DNA of 64,000 nt, taken from contig NZ_CP094997.1 in NCBI RefSeq assembly GCF_022869785.1, positions 5,637,001 through 5,701,000 on the forward strand, in the 5' to 3' direction. The notes beneath the pieces are model-generated. The model was given only the letters and a program-made list of their open reading frames with translations. It had not been told where the DNA came from and ran no database searches. Below, piece after piece: positions 49,548 to 59,169 of the stretch (positions are counted from its first letter, which is position 1; the number at the start of each line of letters is the position of its first letter). The position numbers were made by a program, and so were the translations under genes. The DNA is from Dyadobacter chenwenxiniae (GTDB lineage Bacteria; Bacteroidota; Bacteroidia; Cytophagales; Spirosomataceae).

Positions 49548-50582
49548 ATGAACGAGTCTGTTATTATTGCCCCGATCAGTGAAAGTTTGAATACATTTTT
49601 GAGTTCGTCTGAGTATTCCAAAGTATTTATAATAACGGATAATCAGACCAAGAAGCATTGTTATCCTCATTTAAAAGCGGTTTTGCCAGGACATAGTGTT
49701 GTCACCGTCCCTAGTGGAGAATCGAATAAATCGTTGTTGACCTGTGAGAAAATTTGGGATGCGATGACAAAGGAAGGTTTGGACAGACATGCTTTGGTCA
49801 TCAATGTCGGAGGTGGGGTGATCGGAGATATGGGCGGATTTTGTGCCGCGGTTTACAAGCGTGGAATAGATTTTATACAGGTGCCGACGACTTTGCTTTC
49901 GCAGGTGGATGCAAGCGTTGGAGGTAAATTGGGGATTGATTTCCAGGGGTTTAAAAATCATTTAGGTGTTTTTAATTTACCTGAAAGAGTGCTGATCGAC
50001 CCCGTTTTTTTAAAGACATTGCCGGAAAGAGAAATCAGGTCTGGCTTTGCAGAAATCATTAAGCATTGTCTGATTGCGGATGCTGCGAAGTGGCATGAGA
50101 TCAGACAAAATGATTTTGAAGAGCAAAACTGGACGGATCTGATTGCACATTCGGTAAAAATTAAGCAATCGGTTGTAGATCAAGATCCTACGGAAAAAGG
50201 TTTGCGAAAAATATTGAATTTTGGACACACACTTGGGCACGCAGTAGAAACTTGTTTTCTGAACAAACCGGCTAGCCAGAGACTATATCACGGTGAAGCG
50301 ATTGCAGTAGGTATGATTATGGAAAGTTATCTTTCTTTTTCAAGAAAGATGATTGACCAACAGACACTTACCAATATTGAAGAGTTCTTGTTTGCCACCT
50401 ATGGCAAGGTGAACATCGAATCTGAGGATATTGAAGAAATCATTGCCCTGACACGTCAGGATAAGAAGAATAAGGGTAACGAAGTGCGGTTTTCATTGCT
50501 TAAAGGAGCAGGGCAATGTGATTTTGATATAGTGGTTTCTGCTTCTGAAATGCGTAAATCAATAGCTTATTATTTGGGATAG
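49548..50582 (+). CDS. aroB: 3-dehydroquinate synthase
   Basis: AroB cyclises DAHP to 3-dehydroquinate, the second step of the shikimate pathway. The 344 residues include the NAD/phosphate motif NVGGGVIGDMGGFCAAVYKRG, VPTTLLSQVDASVGGKLGID, and zinc ligands in AEIIKHCLI, NFGHTLGHAVE and YHGEAIAVGM. It is slightly short compared with many AroB proteins (about 360) but complete. No other aromatic pathway gene is adjacent. Confidence 0.95.
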   Translation: MNESVIIAPISESLNTFLSSSEYSKVFIITDNQTKKHCYPHLKAVLPGHSVVTVPSGESNKSLLTCEKIWDAMTKEGLDRHALVINVGGGVIGDMGGFCAAVYKRGIDFIQVPTTLLSQVDASVGGKLGIDFQGFKNHLGVFNLPERVLIDPVFLKTLPEREIRSGFAEIIKHCLIADAAKWHEIRQNDFEEQNWTDLIAHSVKIKQSVVDQDPTEKGLRKILNFGHTLGHAVETCFLNKPASQRLYHGEAIAVGMIMESYLSFSRKMIDQQTLTNIEEFLFATYGKVNIESEDIEEIIALTRQDKKNKGNEVRFSLLKGAGQCDFDIVVSASEMRKSIAYYLG

Positions 50583-50676
50583 TTTTAAAAGATATCTGGC
50601 ATAAGTTATTGGTTTGTAGGATTGTAAAAATACATTCTTGATATATATTATTCACAACCTGACAATTTAAATACTT

Positions 50677-51246
50677 ATGCTAAGGTCAATTTTTACTTAT
50701 GTCGCTTTACTCCTGGTTATTATTGTAGCGGGGTGCTCCAGTGGTCGGAAAGTGTTTGTGGAGCACGATTACAGTTATGAAACCAATTTTAAGGATTACT
50801 CTTCTTATACATTTTTGGAATGTGAGCGAGACACTAACAATCTCTGCACAGAAATTTACGAGGCGATCCGCCGTCAAATGCAAGTAAGAGGCTACAAGCT
50901 TACCGCTGAAAAGCCCACGTTACTCGTTAACTATGGTATTTTCTATGATAACCTGCGTTATCAGGGTTATATGCAGCCCGTCATCAAAAACTGGGTGGAT
51001 ACGGAAAACGACGGTTTCCGTTATGAACCCATCAAATACGCATTAGATAAAGGAACGCTCATCGTCTCCCTGATCGATGCCGAAAGCGACCAGGTTGTAT
51101 GGAGAGGCTATGCATCCGGAATTTTCAAAGGCGTCGAAAACTCCAATAACCATTATAGAAGTGTTGTCAGAAGGATTTTTGACCAATATCCGCTGTTTGC
51201 GAAAGGTTACGATCCGAGACGTTACAGCGAGGCGGTAGGGCGGTAA
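50677..51246 (+). CDS. DUF4136 lipoprotein
   Basis: A 189-residue lipoprotein (LLLVIIVAGCSSG lipobox, Cys20). The body matches DUF4136: YETNFKDYSSYTFLE near the start, QMQVRGYKLTAEKPTLLVNYGI, and a late KGTLIVSLIDAESDQVVWRGYASGIF. These are envelope proteins of unknown function common in Bacteroidota. It begins 94 bases after aroB. A long inverted repeat follows 29 bases after its stop, at the end of the division gene cluster. Confidence 0.88.
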   Translation: MLRSIFTYVALLLVIIVAGCSSGRKVFVEHDYSYETNFKDYSSYTFLECERDTNNLCTEIYEAIRRQMQVRGYKLTAEKPTLLVNYGIFYDNLRYQGYMQPVIKNWVDTENDGFRYEPIKYALDKGTLIVSLIDAESDQVVWRGYASGIFKGVENSNNHYRSVVRRIFDQYPLFAKGYDPRRYSEAVGR

Positions 51247-51275
51247 TTTAAACTGTCAGCCTAAGCATAACCTCC

Positions 51276-51346
51276 CTTGTCACACTGAGCGGAGTCGAAG
51301 TGCAGGTACATCGTGCAAGCACTTCGACTCCGCTCAGTGTGACAAG
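51276..51346. repeat. 28-bp-arm inverted repeat (TGAGCGGAGTCGAAG family)
   Basis: 51276-51303 and 51319-51346 are perfect reverse complements with a 15-base loop. The arms contain CACTGAGCGGAGTCGAAGTG. The core TGAGCGGAGTCGAAG is shared with 34672-34741, while the flanks differ in both arms in a compensating way. It lies between the convergent DUF4136 gene and mraY, 9 bases from the mraY stop. Confidence 0.95.
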
Positions 51347-51355
51347 TCAAGTAAT

Positions 51356-52570
51356 TTATCTCAACTTCAAAGTCGCCAGCGTCAAAATCGCCAAAATAAT
51401 CCCTACAATCCAGAAGCGGGTAACAATCTTCGATTCATGAATGCCCTTTTTTTGGTAATGATGGTGTAGCGGGGACATTAGGAGGACTCTTCGGCCTTCG
51501 CCGTATTTTCGCTTGGTGTATTTGAAATAGCTGACCTGGACAATTACAGACATGTTTTCAGCTATGAAAATCCCGCACATAAACGGGATCAACCATTCTT
51601 TACGGATTGCCAGCGCAATAACTGCGATTACTCCGCCAAGCATTAAGCTTCCTGTGTCGCCCATGAAAACCTGGGCGGGATAAGCATTATACCAGAGAAA
51701 CCCGACGCAGGCCCCTATAAATGCCGCGCAAAAGATCACGAGCTCACCAGAATTCGGGATGTACATGATGTTCAGATACTGCGAGAACTTCGTGTTTCCT
51801 GACAAATAGGCTAAAACGCCCAGTGTAAGCGCAATAATCCCGGAAACGCCTGCTGCGAGACCGTCGATCCCATCGGTAATGTTGGCTCCGTTGGAGACGG
51901 CCGTGATGATGAAAATGGCAATAATAGTGTAAATAACCCAGGTGTATTCTTCTGGTAACCAGCCGAAAAGTAATGCTTTGTAATCAAATTCGTTATTTTT
52001 TATGAATGGGATTGTCGTTACCGTCGGGTGAATAATGTCGCGGTAACGCTGGATTTCTCCTAAATTGGAGCTTAGCAACGGCTGCTCGTAGATCCGGATC
52101 CTTACATTATCATTGAAAGAAAGTGTAAGGCCGACGATCAAACCCAATCCAACCTGGCCAACAATCTTGAATCGTCCATGAAGGCCGTCTTTGTTGTTCT
52201 TGAATTTTTTTAGATAATCGTCCACAAAACCGATCATCCCTGTCCAAAGCGCTGTGATAATGAGCAGGACAATGTAAACATTACTCAGTTTTGCAAAAAG
52301 CAGCACGGGAATGAGCAAGGAAGCCAGAATAATAAAACCGCCCATAGTCGGCGTTCCTGCCTTTTCCATCTGACCGGCCAATCCCAAATCCCGGATTGTC
52401 TCGCCCATTTGCTTCTTCCTCAGAAAGTTAATGATGGTTTTTCCGTAAGTCGCGGCGATGAAAAGGGATAAAACCGTGGCTCCCAGCGCCCTGAAAGAAA
52501 TGTATTGGAAAACACCCGCTCCCGGGATATTGAAGTGCTTGTCGAGATAATCGAATAAGTAATAGAGCAT
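51356..52570 (-). CDS. mraY: phospho-N-acetylmuramoyl-pentapeptide-transferase
   Basis: MraY transfers phospho-MurNAc-pentapeptide to undecaprenyl phosphate, making lipid I in the inner membrane. The 404-residue polytopic protein has the aspartate motif FVDDYLKK, NITDGIDGLAAG, GDTGSLMLGG and the cytoplasmic histidine loop SPLHHHYQKKG. The ATG at 52570 (MLYYLFDYLDKHF) is chosen over an in-frame start at 52633 that adds a charged tail. It is the last gene of this cluster; the usual successors murD, ftsW, murG and murC are not here. Confidence 0.96.
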   Translation of the reverse strand: MLYYLFDYLDKHFNIPGAGVFQYISFRALGATVLSLFIAATYGKTIINFLRKKQMGETIRDLGLAGQMEKAGTPTMGGFIILASLLIPVLLFAKLSNVYIVLLIITALWTGMIGFVDDYLKKFKNNKDGLHGRFKIVGQVGLGLIVGLTLSFNDNVRIRIYEQPLLSSNLGEIQRYRDIIHPTVTTIPFIKNNEFDYKALLFGWLPEEYTWVIYTIIAIFIITAVSNGANITDGIDGLAAGVSGIIALTLGVLAYLSGNTKFSQYLNIMYIPNSGELVIFCAAFIGACVGFLWYNAYPAQVFMGDTGSLMLGGVIAVIALAIRKEWLIPFMCGIFIAENMSVIVQVSYFKYTKRKYGEGRRVLLMSPLHHHYQKKGIHESKIVTRFWIVGIILAILTLATLKLR

Positions 52571-52653
52571 GAATAATGTATTGGGAATGACTTTGCAAAG
52601 TTGGTTCTTTTCAAAGACTACGCAAAAAGGCAATTGGATTTTTAACGCCGATA

Positions 52654-54132
52654 TCAGGAATTACGCTCAGCAAAAGCTTCAAGCAAAACTTCCTTATCGT
52701 CGAAATGATGTTTTACGCCCTTGATTTCCTGATAATTTTCATGACCCTTTCCCGCTATTAAAATAATGTCCCCGGGATGCGCTTCTTCATAAGCCCGGTT
52801 AATGGCCTCATGCCGATCCTCAATCACAGAAGTTTTTTTGTAATCCAATGGCGGAACGCCTTTTCGCATTTGTTCCAAAATATCCAGAGGATCTTCGTAA
52901 CGCGGATTGTCGGATGTAAGAATAACGCGGTTACTGAATTTGCAAGCAATAGCAGCCATTTTGGGCCGTTTTTCAGCATCCCGGTTTCCCCCGCAACCCA
53001 CAACTGTGATCACCTTTTCATTGCCGCTCCGCAAATGGTTGATCGTTTCCAACACATTTTCCAGTGCGTCGGGCGTATGCGCGTAGTCCACGATCCCGAC
53101 AATGTTGTCAGTTGAATGAAACTGCTCAAAACGTCCCGGAGGACTTTTCAGGTTGGAAAGCTCCGTGAGCACCGATTCCGGTCTTTCTCCCAAAAGAACC
53201 GCCGCACCATAAACGGAAAGCAAGTTATAAGCATTAAATCGCCCGATCACCCGAAACCAGACCTCCTGCATATTGATGTCCATATGCATCCCAGCCAGCG
53301 TATCCGAAATAATTTTTCCTTTAAAATTCGCCAGTGTTTGCAAAGAATAGGTTTCCACCTTGGCTCTTGTATTCTGCACCATTACAGCTCCACGCCGGTC
53401 ATCCAGATTTACAAGTGCGAAAGCTGTTTTAGGAAGCTGGTCGAAGAAGCCCTTTTTTGCCTTAATGTAATTATCGAATGTCTTGTGAAAGTCGAGATGA
53501 TCGTGGGTAATGTTGGTAAAAATGCCTCCTGCAAAATGCAGACCGGTAATGCGGTGTTGTGCAACGGCGTGAGAGCTCACTTCCATGAACACGTGGCTGC
53601 AATTCTTTTTCTGCATTTGGGACAACAGCTGGTTCAATGCAACTGCGTCCGGCGTGGTGTGCGTGGATGGAATCACTTCGTCCTCAACCTGGTTTTGAAC
53701 GGTCGAAATCAGGCCGCAGCGATAACCCAGCGCGCGGAAAAGTTGGAATAGGAATGTCGCAACAGATGTTTTACCATTTGTTCCCGTTACGCCAACAAGT
53801 GTGAGCCTTTGTGATGGGTTATCATAAAAGGCAGCGGCAATTAGCCCCATCGCTTCCGCTGAATCCGGAACCTGAATGTAAGTAACATTGTCACTCAGGC
53901 TTTCAGGTAACTGTTCACACAAAATCGCTGCTGCGCCAAGCTGCACTGCAGTGCCAATGTATTGATGTCCATCCGTTTGTGTTCCCCTGAGGGCTACGAA
54001 AAAGCTTCCCGGCAGCACTTTTCTGGAATCCAGGATAATGCTTTTTATTACTACTATATCAGAACCGGTAACATTGGCCCCGGCCACGCCTATCAGGATA
54101 TCACTTAAAATTTTCTCTGGGGTGCTCTCCAT
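52654..54132 (-). CDS. murE: UDP-N-acetylmuramoyl-tripeptide synthetase (meso-diaminopimelate ligase)
   Basis: MurE adds the third residue of the peptidoglycan stem peptide. The 492-residue Mur ligase shows the P-loop GVTGTNGKT (residues 114-122), the carbamylated-lysine region, and the DNPR motif in LTSDNPRYEDP. DNPR marks meso-diaminopimelate rather than lysine specificity. It starts 7 bases after the ftsI stop. A 211-codon open frame on the opposite strand inside it is a shadow. Confidence 0.96.
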   Translation of the reverse strand: MESTPEKILSDILIGVAGANVTGSDIVVIKSIILDSRKVLPGSFFVALRGTQTDGHQYIGTAVQLGAAAILCEQLPESLSDNVTYIQVPDSAEAMGLIAAAFYDNPSQRLTLVGVTGTNGKTSVATFLFQLFRALGYRCGLISTVQNQVEDEVIPSTHTTPDAVALNQLLSQMQKKNCSHVFMEVSSHAVAQHRITGLHFAGGIFTNITHDHLDFHKTFDNYIKAKKGFFDQLPKTAFALVNLDDRRGAVMVQNTRAKVETYSLQTLANFKGKIISDTLAGMHMDINMQEVWFRVIGRFNAYNLLSVYGAAVLLGERPESVLTELSNLKSPPGRFEQFHSTDNIVGIVDYAHTPDALENVLETINHLRSGNEKVITVVGCGGNRDAEKRPKMAAIACKFSNRVILTSDNPRYEDPLDILEQMRKGVPPLDYKKTSVIEDRHEAINRAYEEAHPGDIILIAGKGHENYQEIKGVKHHFDDKEVLLEAFAERNS

Positions 54133-54139
54133 GCAGGAA

Positions 54140-56284
54140 TTACTGTAATGTTAATAGGATCGTTTTGTTGCTTCCGGGGTTGGTGCCAGGTGGCAGCGAT
54201 TGTTCCACCACTTTGCCCGAGCCTTTAAATGTGACATTGAATCCTTTGTTTTCCAAAATATACAATGCATCGCGCATTGCTAATCCTTGGAGATCAGGCA
54301 CATCCGGGGAATTCATATGGCGCTTCTGCCAATTGGTTTTTCCTTTTTTCAAAAGAGACGCAGCGGCATATTCACTGCCTGCCGGAACGGGTGTCAGTTT
54401 CAACTCTTTGCTGATTACATTCAGATCTTCCGAGCGCCCAGCCCATTTCACGTCTTTGGAAACCTCCGGCAACGAATCTTTGATCGGTTTCTGGATGCTC
54501 ATATCGTACGCATAAATGCGGTCAGCCACTTCTTTGAAAACAGGCGCCGCAACGCTTCCTGCATATAATGTGTAATTGGCACCCGACCCTTGCGGTGTGT
54601 CGATGATCACAATAGCGCTGTACTTTGGCTTATCGGCAGGGAAATAACCGGCAAACGAAGTGTAATATTTTCCGGGCGTATAAATGCCATTGATCAGTTT
54701 CTGTGCTGTTCCGGTTTTGCCAGCGATCTGGTAAAGTTCAGAGCTGATGTTTTTCGCCGAACCAGCTTTGACAACGCCTTCCAGCATTTGCTTCACTTTT
54801 TTAATGGTCTCGGGAGAGGCAATAGGCTTATCTTCAACGTATGGCGGGATTTTGTCCTCAACGCCTTCTGCATTTCTGATCTCCCGCACGATCATCGGCC
54901 TCACCCAATAACCGTCATTAGCAACTGCATTGTAAAGAGCAAGGGTTTGCAGCGGGGTCATTGACATCTCGTAGCCGTACGACATAAAGGTCAATGAATA
55001 GGCGCTCCATTGCTTGGATGTGCGGTCTTTAATGTAAGGAGGTTTTTCTCCTTTCATGTGAATGCCTGTCGGTGTAGTCAGGTGGAATTTTTTCAAATAG
55101 GAAAGATATGCGTCTGGTTTTGAAAAGAAATAGCGCTGCATGAGTAAATGCACGCCAATGTTGGACGATTTTTCAAAAACCTGTGTGGCTGTCAGAACGC
55201 CGTGTCCGCCTCTTTTGGAATCATTAATAGACGTTCCTCGGAAACGGACCGAGCCAGCTCCTGTATTCACCGTGATCTGATCCGGGTTCATTTTTGTTTC
55301 TTCCAGAAGTGCCATCATGGTCGGCAATTTGAAAGTTGAGCCTGGATCTGCTCCGCCGGCAACGGCATAATTAAAAACCTCCTCATATTTGCCTTCTCCG
55401 CGTTTTGTCAAATTGGCCATCGCACGGATTTCGCCGGTTGCTACTTCCATAATGATCACGCAACCGTAATTGGCTTTGCTTTCGATAAGTTTTCTGCGCA
55501 AAGCAATTTCTGCCCGATCCTGGAAATTCATATCCAGCGTTGTATAAATATCCCTTCCGGCTTCGGGCTGTACATTCAGCGCATCGCCGACTGGGATTTT
55601 CATGCCGCCTTCCACCATTTCAACCCATCCTATGCCCGCTTTTCCTTCAAGATTTTTGTCAAAACTGGATTCCAGCCCGATGTAGCCGCGTCCGCTTTTC
55701 GGGTCGATGCCACCAATGGTCCTGTCCGCCATTGGGCTAAATGGTTTATAGCGTTTGTAGATCGTTTCAAATTTACCGCCGCCGCCTTTTCTGTTTTTGA
55801 CAAAAAACGGCCATTTCTTGATCTTTTCACGATCCAGATGGCTAATCTGACGGGATTTAAGCCTTAGATAGCGTTTATTTTTGCTCACGCGATAGCGCAT
55901 GATCTTGTTTTTATAACCGGCCGCAGTATGCTCTCCAAAACTTTTGGCAAGTAAGGACGACAGCTCATCAATGTTATTTCTGAAATAAGCCGAATCAGCC
56001 ACTTTCGTATCCAAACCGACATAATAATAAGGGAGCGACGTGGCCAGAAGACGGTCATCAACTGAATAAATGTTCCCGCGCATGGCCGGAATGGTGTCGA
56101 TTTTTAAGTCATTTTTGGCCGAATATTCCGCCCATGTTTTGCCTTTGAATTCATCGTAATACTGAACACGGATCAGTTTACCAAAAACCGCTATGGCCAG
56201 TAAAAACAAAAGCCAGCCCACAGTTCTTGCGCGGGCAATCAGCGCTTTCTTATTATTCTGACCGCTTTCAACGTCGTTCTTCAT
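54140..56284 (-). CDS. ftsI: division-specific penicillin-binding protein with PASTA domain
   Basis: A 714-residue class B transpeptidase crosslinking septal peptidoglycan. One transmembrane segment (VGWLLFLLAIAVFGKLI) lies near the N-terminus, then a PBP dimerisation domain. Active-site motifs are SxxK in GGADPGSTFKLP, SxN in EKSSNIGVHL and KTGT in IAGKTGTAQK. A C-terminal PASTA domain (about 655-714, VPDLQGLAMRDALYILENKG) binds wall or uncrosslinked chains. Gene order rsmH-ftsL-ftsI-murE-mraY is the conserved one. Confidence 0.95.
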   Translation of the reverse strand: MKNDVESGQNNKKALIARARTVGWLLFLLAIAVFGKLIRVQYYDEFKGKTWAEYSAKNDLKIDTIPAMRGNIYSVDDRLLATSLPYYYVGLDTKVADSAYFRNNIDELSSLLAKSFGEHTAAGYKNKIMRYRVSKNKRYLRLKSRQISHLDREKIKKWPFFVKNRKGGGGKFETIYKRYKPFSPMADRTIGGIDPKSGRGYIGLESSFDKNLEGKAGIGWVEMVEGGMKIPVGDALNVQPEAGRDIYTTLDMNFQDRAEIALRRKLIESKANYGCVIIMEVATGEIRAMANLTKRGEGKYEEVFNYAVAGGADPGSTFKLPTMMALLEETKMNPDQITVNTGAGSVRFRGTSINDSKRGGHGVLTATQVFEKSSNIGVHLLMQRYFFSKPDAYLSYLKKFHLTTPTGIHMKGEKPPYIKDRTSKQWSAYSLTFMSYGYEMSMTPLQTLALYNAVANDGYWVRPMIVREIRNAEGVEDKIPPYVEDKPIASPETIKKVKQMLEGVVKAGSAKNISSELYQIAGKTGTAQKLINGIYTPGKYYTSFAGYFPADKPKYSAIVIIDTPQGSGANYTLYAGSVAAPVFKEVADRIYAYDMSIQKPIKDSLPEVSKDVKWAGRSEDLNVISKELKLTPVPAGSEYAAASLLKKGKTNWQKRHMNSPDVPDLQGLAMRDALYILENKGFNVTFKGSGKVVEQSLPPGTNPGSNKTILLTLQ

Positions 56285-56344
56285 TACTTCTTAGAAGAAA
56301 TTTGAGCTTATAAAGATTGAGTATATTTCAGGTGCCGGGGCCGA

Positions 56345-56770
56345 CTAATCGTCTTCTTCCGACTTGATAATGATCTTTTTGGGAGGGATAAGGTTTTCTT
56401 CCAAACCTTCGGATTTTACTTTTTCAATGATCACCGACTGCAACCCGCTTTTCATGTATTCAGCGTGAATGGACGTGTACTCAGCCCGGAGATCGTCCAC
56501 TTCTTTTTTTAGCTTAATGCTGTTGCGGACATATTGTTCAGACTGAAAACCAATCCGTTCGTAAGCCACGAGCAGAATCACAATCCAGCCAAAATAATAG
56601 AAATATTTAACCGGAAGCCGCTCTTCTTTACCCGGTGCTTTTTCACCAAAAACCTTGTCCAGCGGCAAAAACTTGTTCAGCCAGTTGAATAAATGATATT
56701 CCCGCTTGCGCTTCGCAGGCTTTGGAGGCTTAGGCGGAATGGGCTTAGGTCTTCTTTTGTTTTCCGACAT
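56345..56770 (-). CDS. ftsL: FtsL-like cell division protein
   Basis: A 141-residue bitopic protein: a basic, proline-rich cytosolic start (RRPKPIPPKPPKPAKRKRE), one membrane span (YFYYFGWIVILLVAYERI, about 75-92), and a periplasmic coiled coil with heptad-like spacing (YVRNSIKLKKEVDDLRAEYTSIHAEYMKSG). Sequence conservation of FtsL is low, so the call rests on topology and on its place between rsmH and ftsI. Confidence 0.85.
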   Translation of the reverse strand: MSENKRRPKPIPPKPPKPAKRKREYHLFNWLNKFLPLDKVFGEKAPGKEERLPVKYFYYFGWIVILLVAYERIGFQSEQYVRNSIKLKKEVDDLRAEYTSIHAEYMKSGLQSVIIEKVKSEGLEENLIPPKKIIIKSEEDD

Positions 56771-56792
56771 TTCTCAAGTGGGATTTTTGAAA

Positions 56793-57710
56793 TTATATTT
56801 TCTCTGCTATTCTGAGCTTCGCGCTCCTGGCCCTCGGATTTCGTGCAACTTCTTCATCGGATGCTTCCACCGGCTTTCTGGTAACGCTGCTAAGGGGCCT
56901 AATCGCATTTCCATAGAAGTCCTTTTCTAACTCTCCGTCAAATTTTCCTTTTAAAATAAAATTTTTGACCAAACGATCTTCCAGCGAATGATAGGACATC
57001 ACAACCAATCGCCCGCCTGGATTAAGCACTTCCGGGACCTGCGTCAGAAACTCTTCCAGAACCGCCAGCTCATCATTCACTTCAATCCTTAATGCCTGGA
57101 ACACCTGAGCAAAATACTTGTTTTCACGGTGCTTAGGGGCATATTTGAGCAAAATCCCTTTCAAATCCGCGACTGTGTCAATCGGCGTGCTATGTCTGGA
57201 AGTAAATATTGCTTCGGCCGCTGTTCGGGCATTGGTAACCTCGCCATACATGCCCAAAATCCGCTGTAATTCAGCCGAAGACCGTGTATTGATCACTTCT
57301 CTGGCCGTTTTTTCAATGTTCGGGTTCATACGCATGTCCAAATCCGCATCAAACCGGGTGGAAAAGCCTCTTTCCGGGGTGTTGATCTGGTGTGAAGAAA
57401 CGCCCAGGTCTCCCAGGATTCCGTCCACTTTTTCGGCCTTATGCAGTTTGAGATAGCGCTTCAAATGCCTGAAATTGGCCGCTATGAATGTAAATCGTTT
57501 GTCGTCGTTGAATTCCGCTGCATTGGCTGCGGCATCGGGATCCTGATCGAAAACCAGCAGTCTGCCTGTCGTCAGTTTTTCAAGAATGGCCCGCGAATGT
57601 CCGCCGCCGCCAAAAGTCACATCCACGTAAACACCCTCCGGTTGAATGTTAAGCCCTTCCAGGCATTCGGACAACATGACAGGCTCGTGATATGTACTTT
57701 GTAAATCCAT
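56793..57710 (-). CDS. rsmH: 16S rRNA (cytosine(1402)-N(4))-methyltransferase
   Basis: RsmH (MraW) methylates N4 of C1402 in 16S rRNA. The 305-residue protein begins YHEPVMLSECLEGLNI, has the S-adenosylmethionine motif TFGGGGHSRAIL (G34-H38 region), GDLGVSSHQINTPERGFS and the late VMSYHSLEDRLVKNF. It opens the division cluster. The mraZ regulator that normally precedes it is not present: the region upstream holds only a divergent TlpA-like gene. Confidence 0.96.
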   Translation of the reverse strand: MDLQSTYHEPVMLSECLEGLNIQPEGVYVDVTFGGGGHSRAILEKLTTGRLLVFDQDPDAAANAAEFNDDKRFTFIAANFRHLKRYLKLHKAEKVDGILGDLGVSSHQINTPERGFSTRFDADLDMRMNPNIEKTAREVINTRSSAELQRILGMYGEVTNARTAAEAIFTSRHSTPIDTVADLKGILLKYAPKHRENKYFAQVFQALRIEVNDELAVLEEFLTQVPEVLNPGGRLVVMSYHSLEDRLVKNFILKGKFDGELEKDFYGNAIRPLSSVTRKPVEASDEEVARNPRARSAKLRIAEKI

Positions 57711-57850
57711 TTGTTAAAAGCAACGTACTTAGGAACTAATTCTTGCCAGGAGGCAGTTACAAACTTAGCAATTTTCAAGCGTACGAATGGCTGTCGGCAA
57801 AGGATTTAATTTCGGCCGCTTTTCGTCAAATTAATAACAACCCACTGTAT

Positions 57851-59098
57851 ATGAGACTAATTGGTCAGATTGCTGCAAGCCTGATTTTATCTGTATTGAT
57901 CAGCTGTAATTCTACCGAACAGCCGGACCTGAAAACCGGCACCTGGCGCGCAACATTGAGCAGGGATGTGAACAGGATTCCATTCATTATGGATGTGTCT
58001 AAAAACCCGGACGGGAAAACTTATTCTGTTGTGGTTATCAATGATACAGAAAGGCTCAAAATGGACACCGCATTCTTTCAAAACGATTCGCTGGTGATAC
58101 CTATGGAGCTTTTTGATATGAAAATCATTGCAAAAGCAGAAGGAGAAAAGCTGAAAGGAACTTATTATCGCTATGCAAAAGGCGTAGTGGCAGGTTCAAT
58201 CCCTTTCGAAGCGGAGTTTGGAAAGGACTATAAATTTTTCAAATCAGGTGAGGCAAAGAGCACAAAAACCGTTGCCGGGAAGTGGGATGCCACATTTATA
58301 ACAGAGTCAACAGGCGACACGACGCAATCCGTAGGGACATTTATCCAGAATGGAACGGATGTGAAAGGTTCTATACTGACTACAACGGGCGATTATCGCT
58401 TCCTGACTGGCAATGTAAATGGTGACAGTCTGTTTTTGTCCACATTTGACGGCTCCAATGCCAAGCTTTTCAAAGCAGCCATCCAAAGCGACGGCTCGTT
58501 AAAAGGCTCCATGTGGTCGGGCGTGAAAAGTTTGCGAAGCTTTACTGCCTCGAAAAACGATAAAGCGAAACTGCCTGATGCTGCGAGCCTCACTTACTTA
58601 AAGCCAGGTTATGAGACGGTTGACTTCACATTTCCCGACTCGGAAGGCAAGCCTGTTTCATTGAAAGATCCAAGATTTAAGGACAAAGTCGTGATCATTC
58701 AGATTATGGGCTCGTGGTGCCCGAATTGTATGGACGAAACTAATTTCGTAGCGCCCTGGTACAAAAAGAATAAGGACCGCGGTGTTGAGGTTGTTGGCTT
58801 GTCCTTTGAAAGATCCGATGATCCAAAAGTTTCCAATCCCAAGATCAAACGCATGATTGAACGCATGGGAATCGATTATCCAATCCTTTTGGCGGGAACC
58901 AACACCGACGAAGCGACTGCGAAAGCATTACCCATGCTGAACAAGGTAATGTCTTATCCTACAACGATTTTTATAGACAGAAAAGGAAAAGTGCGCGAGA
59001 TCCACACAGGTTTCTCTGGTCAGGGGACGGGCGCATATTTTGATGAATTTGTGACTGATTTTAATGGCCTGATGGACAAGCTGATCGCAGAAAAATAA
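57851..59098 (+). CDS. TlpA-like thiol-disulfide oxidoreductase lipoprotein
   Basis: A 415-residue lipoprotein (AASLILSVLISC lipobox). Residues about 25-235 form an N-terminal domain typical of Bacteroidota TlpA-like proteins (TGTWRATLSRDVNRIPFIMDV). The C-terminal thioredoxin fold (about 255-405) holds the redox motif GSWCPNCMDET and a cis-proline region YPTTIFIDRKGKVREIH. It should act in periplasmic or surface thiol redox. The ATG at 57851 places the signal peptide first; a start at 57743 would bury it. A terminator follows. Confidence 0.9.
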   Translation: MRLIGQIAASLILSVLISCNSTEQPDLKTGTWRATLSRDVNRIPFIMDVSKNPDGKTYSVVVINDTERLKMDTAFFQNDSLVIPMELFDMKIIAKAEGEKLKGTYYRYAKGVVAGSIPFEAEFGKDYKFFKSGEAKSTKTVAGKWDATFITESTGDTTQSVGTFIQNGTDVKGSILTTTGDYRFLTGNVNGDSLFLSTFDGSNAKLFKAAIQSDGSLKGSMWSGVKSLRSFTASKNDKAKLPDAASLTYLKPGYETVDFTFPDSEGKPVSLKDPRFKDKVVIIQIMGSWCPNCMDETNFVAPWYKKNKDRGVEVVGLSFERSDDPKVSNPKIKRMIERMGIDYPILLAGTNTDEATAKALPMLNKVMSYPTTIFIDRKGKVREIHTGFSGQGTGAYFDEFVTDFNGLMDKLIAEK

Positions 59099-59116
59099 AT
59101 TTAATATTGTTCATTT

Positions 59117-59153
59117 AAAAACGCACTGTCCAACTCCGGGCGGTGCGTTTTTT
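59117..59153 (+). terminator. intrinsic terminator after the TlpA-like gene
   Basis: AAAAACGCAC (59117-59126) pairs with GTGCGTTTTT (59143-59152), followed by more T. Confidence 0.85.
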
Positions 59154-59169
59154 ATGAAACTAAAATTAG

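Noticed and set aside
53116..53751. A 211-codon open frame on the plus strand inside murE
   Set aside because: It lies wholly antisense to a well conserved gene, has no recognisable domain, and its composition is what the complement of murE produces.
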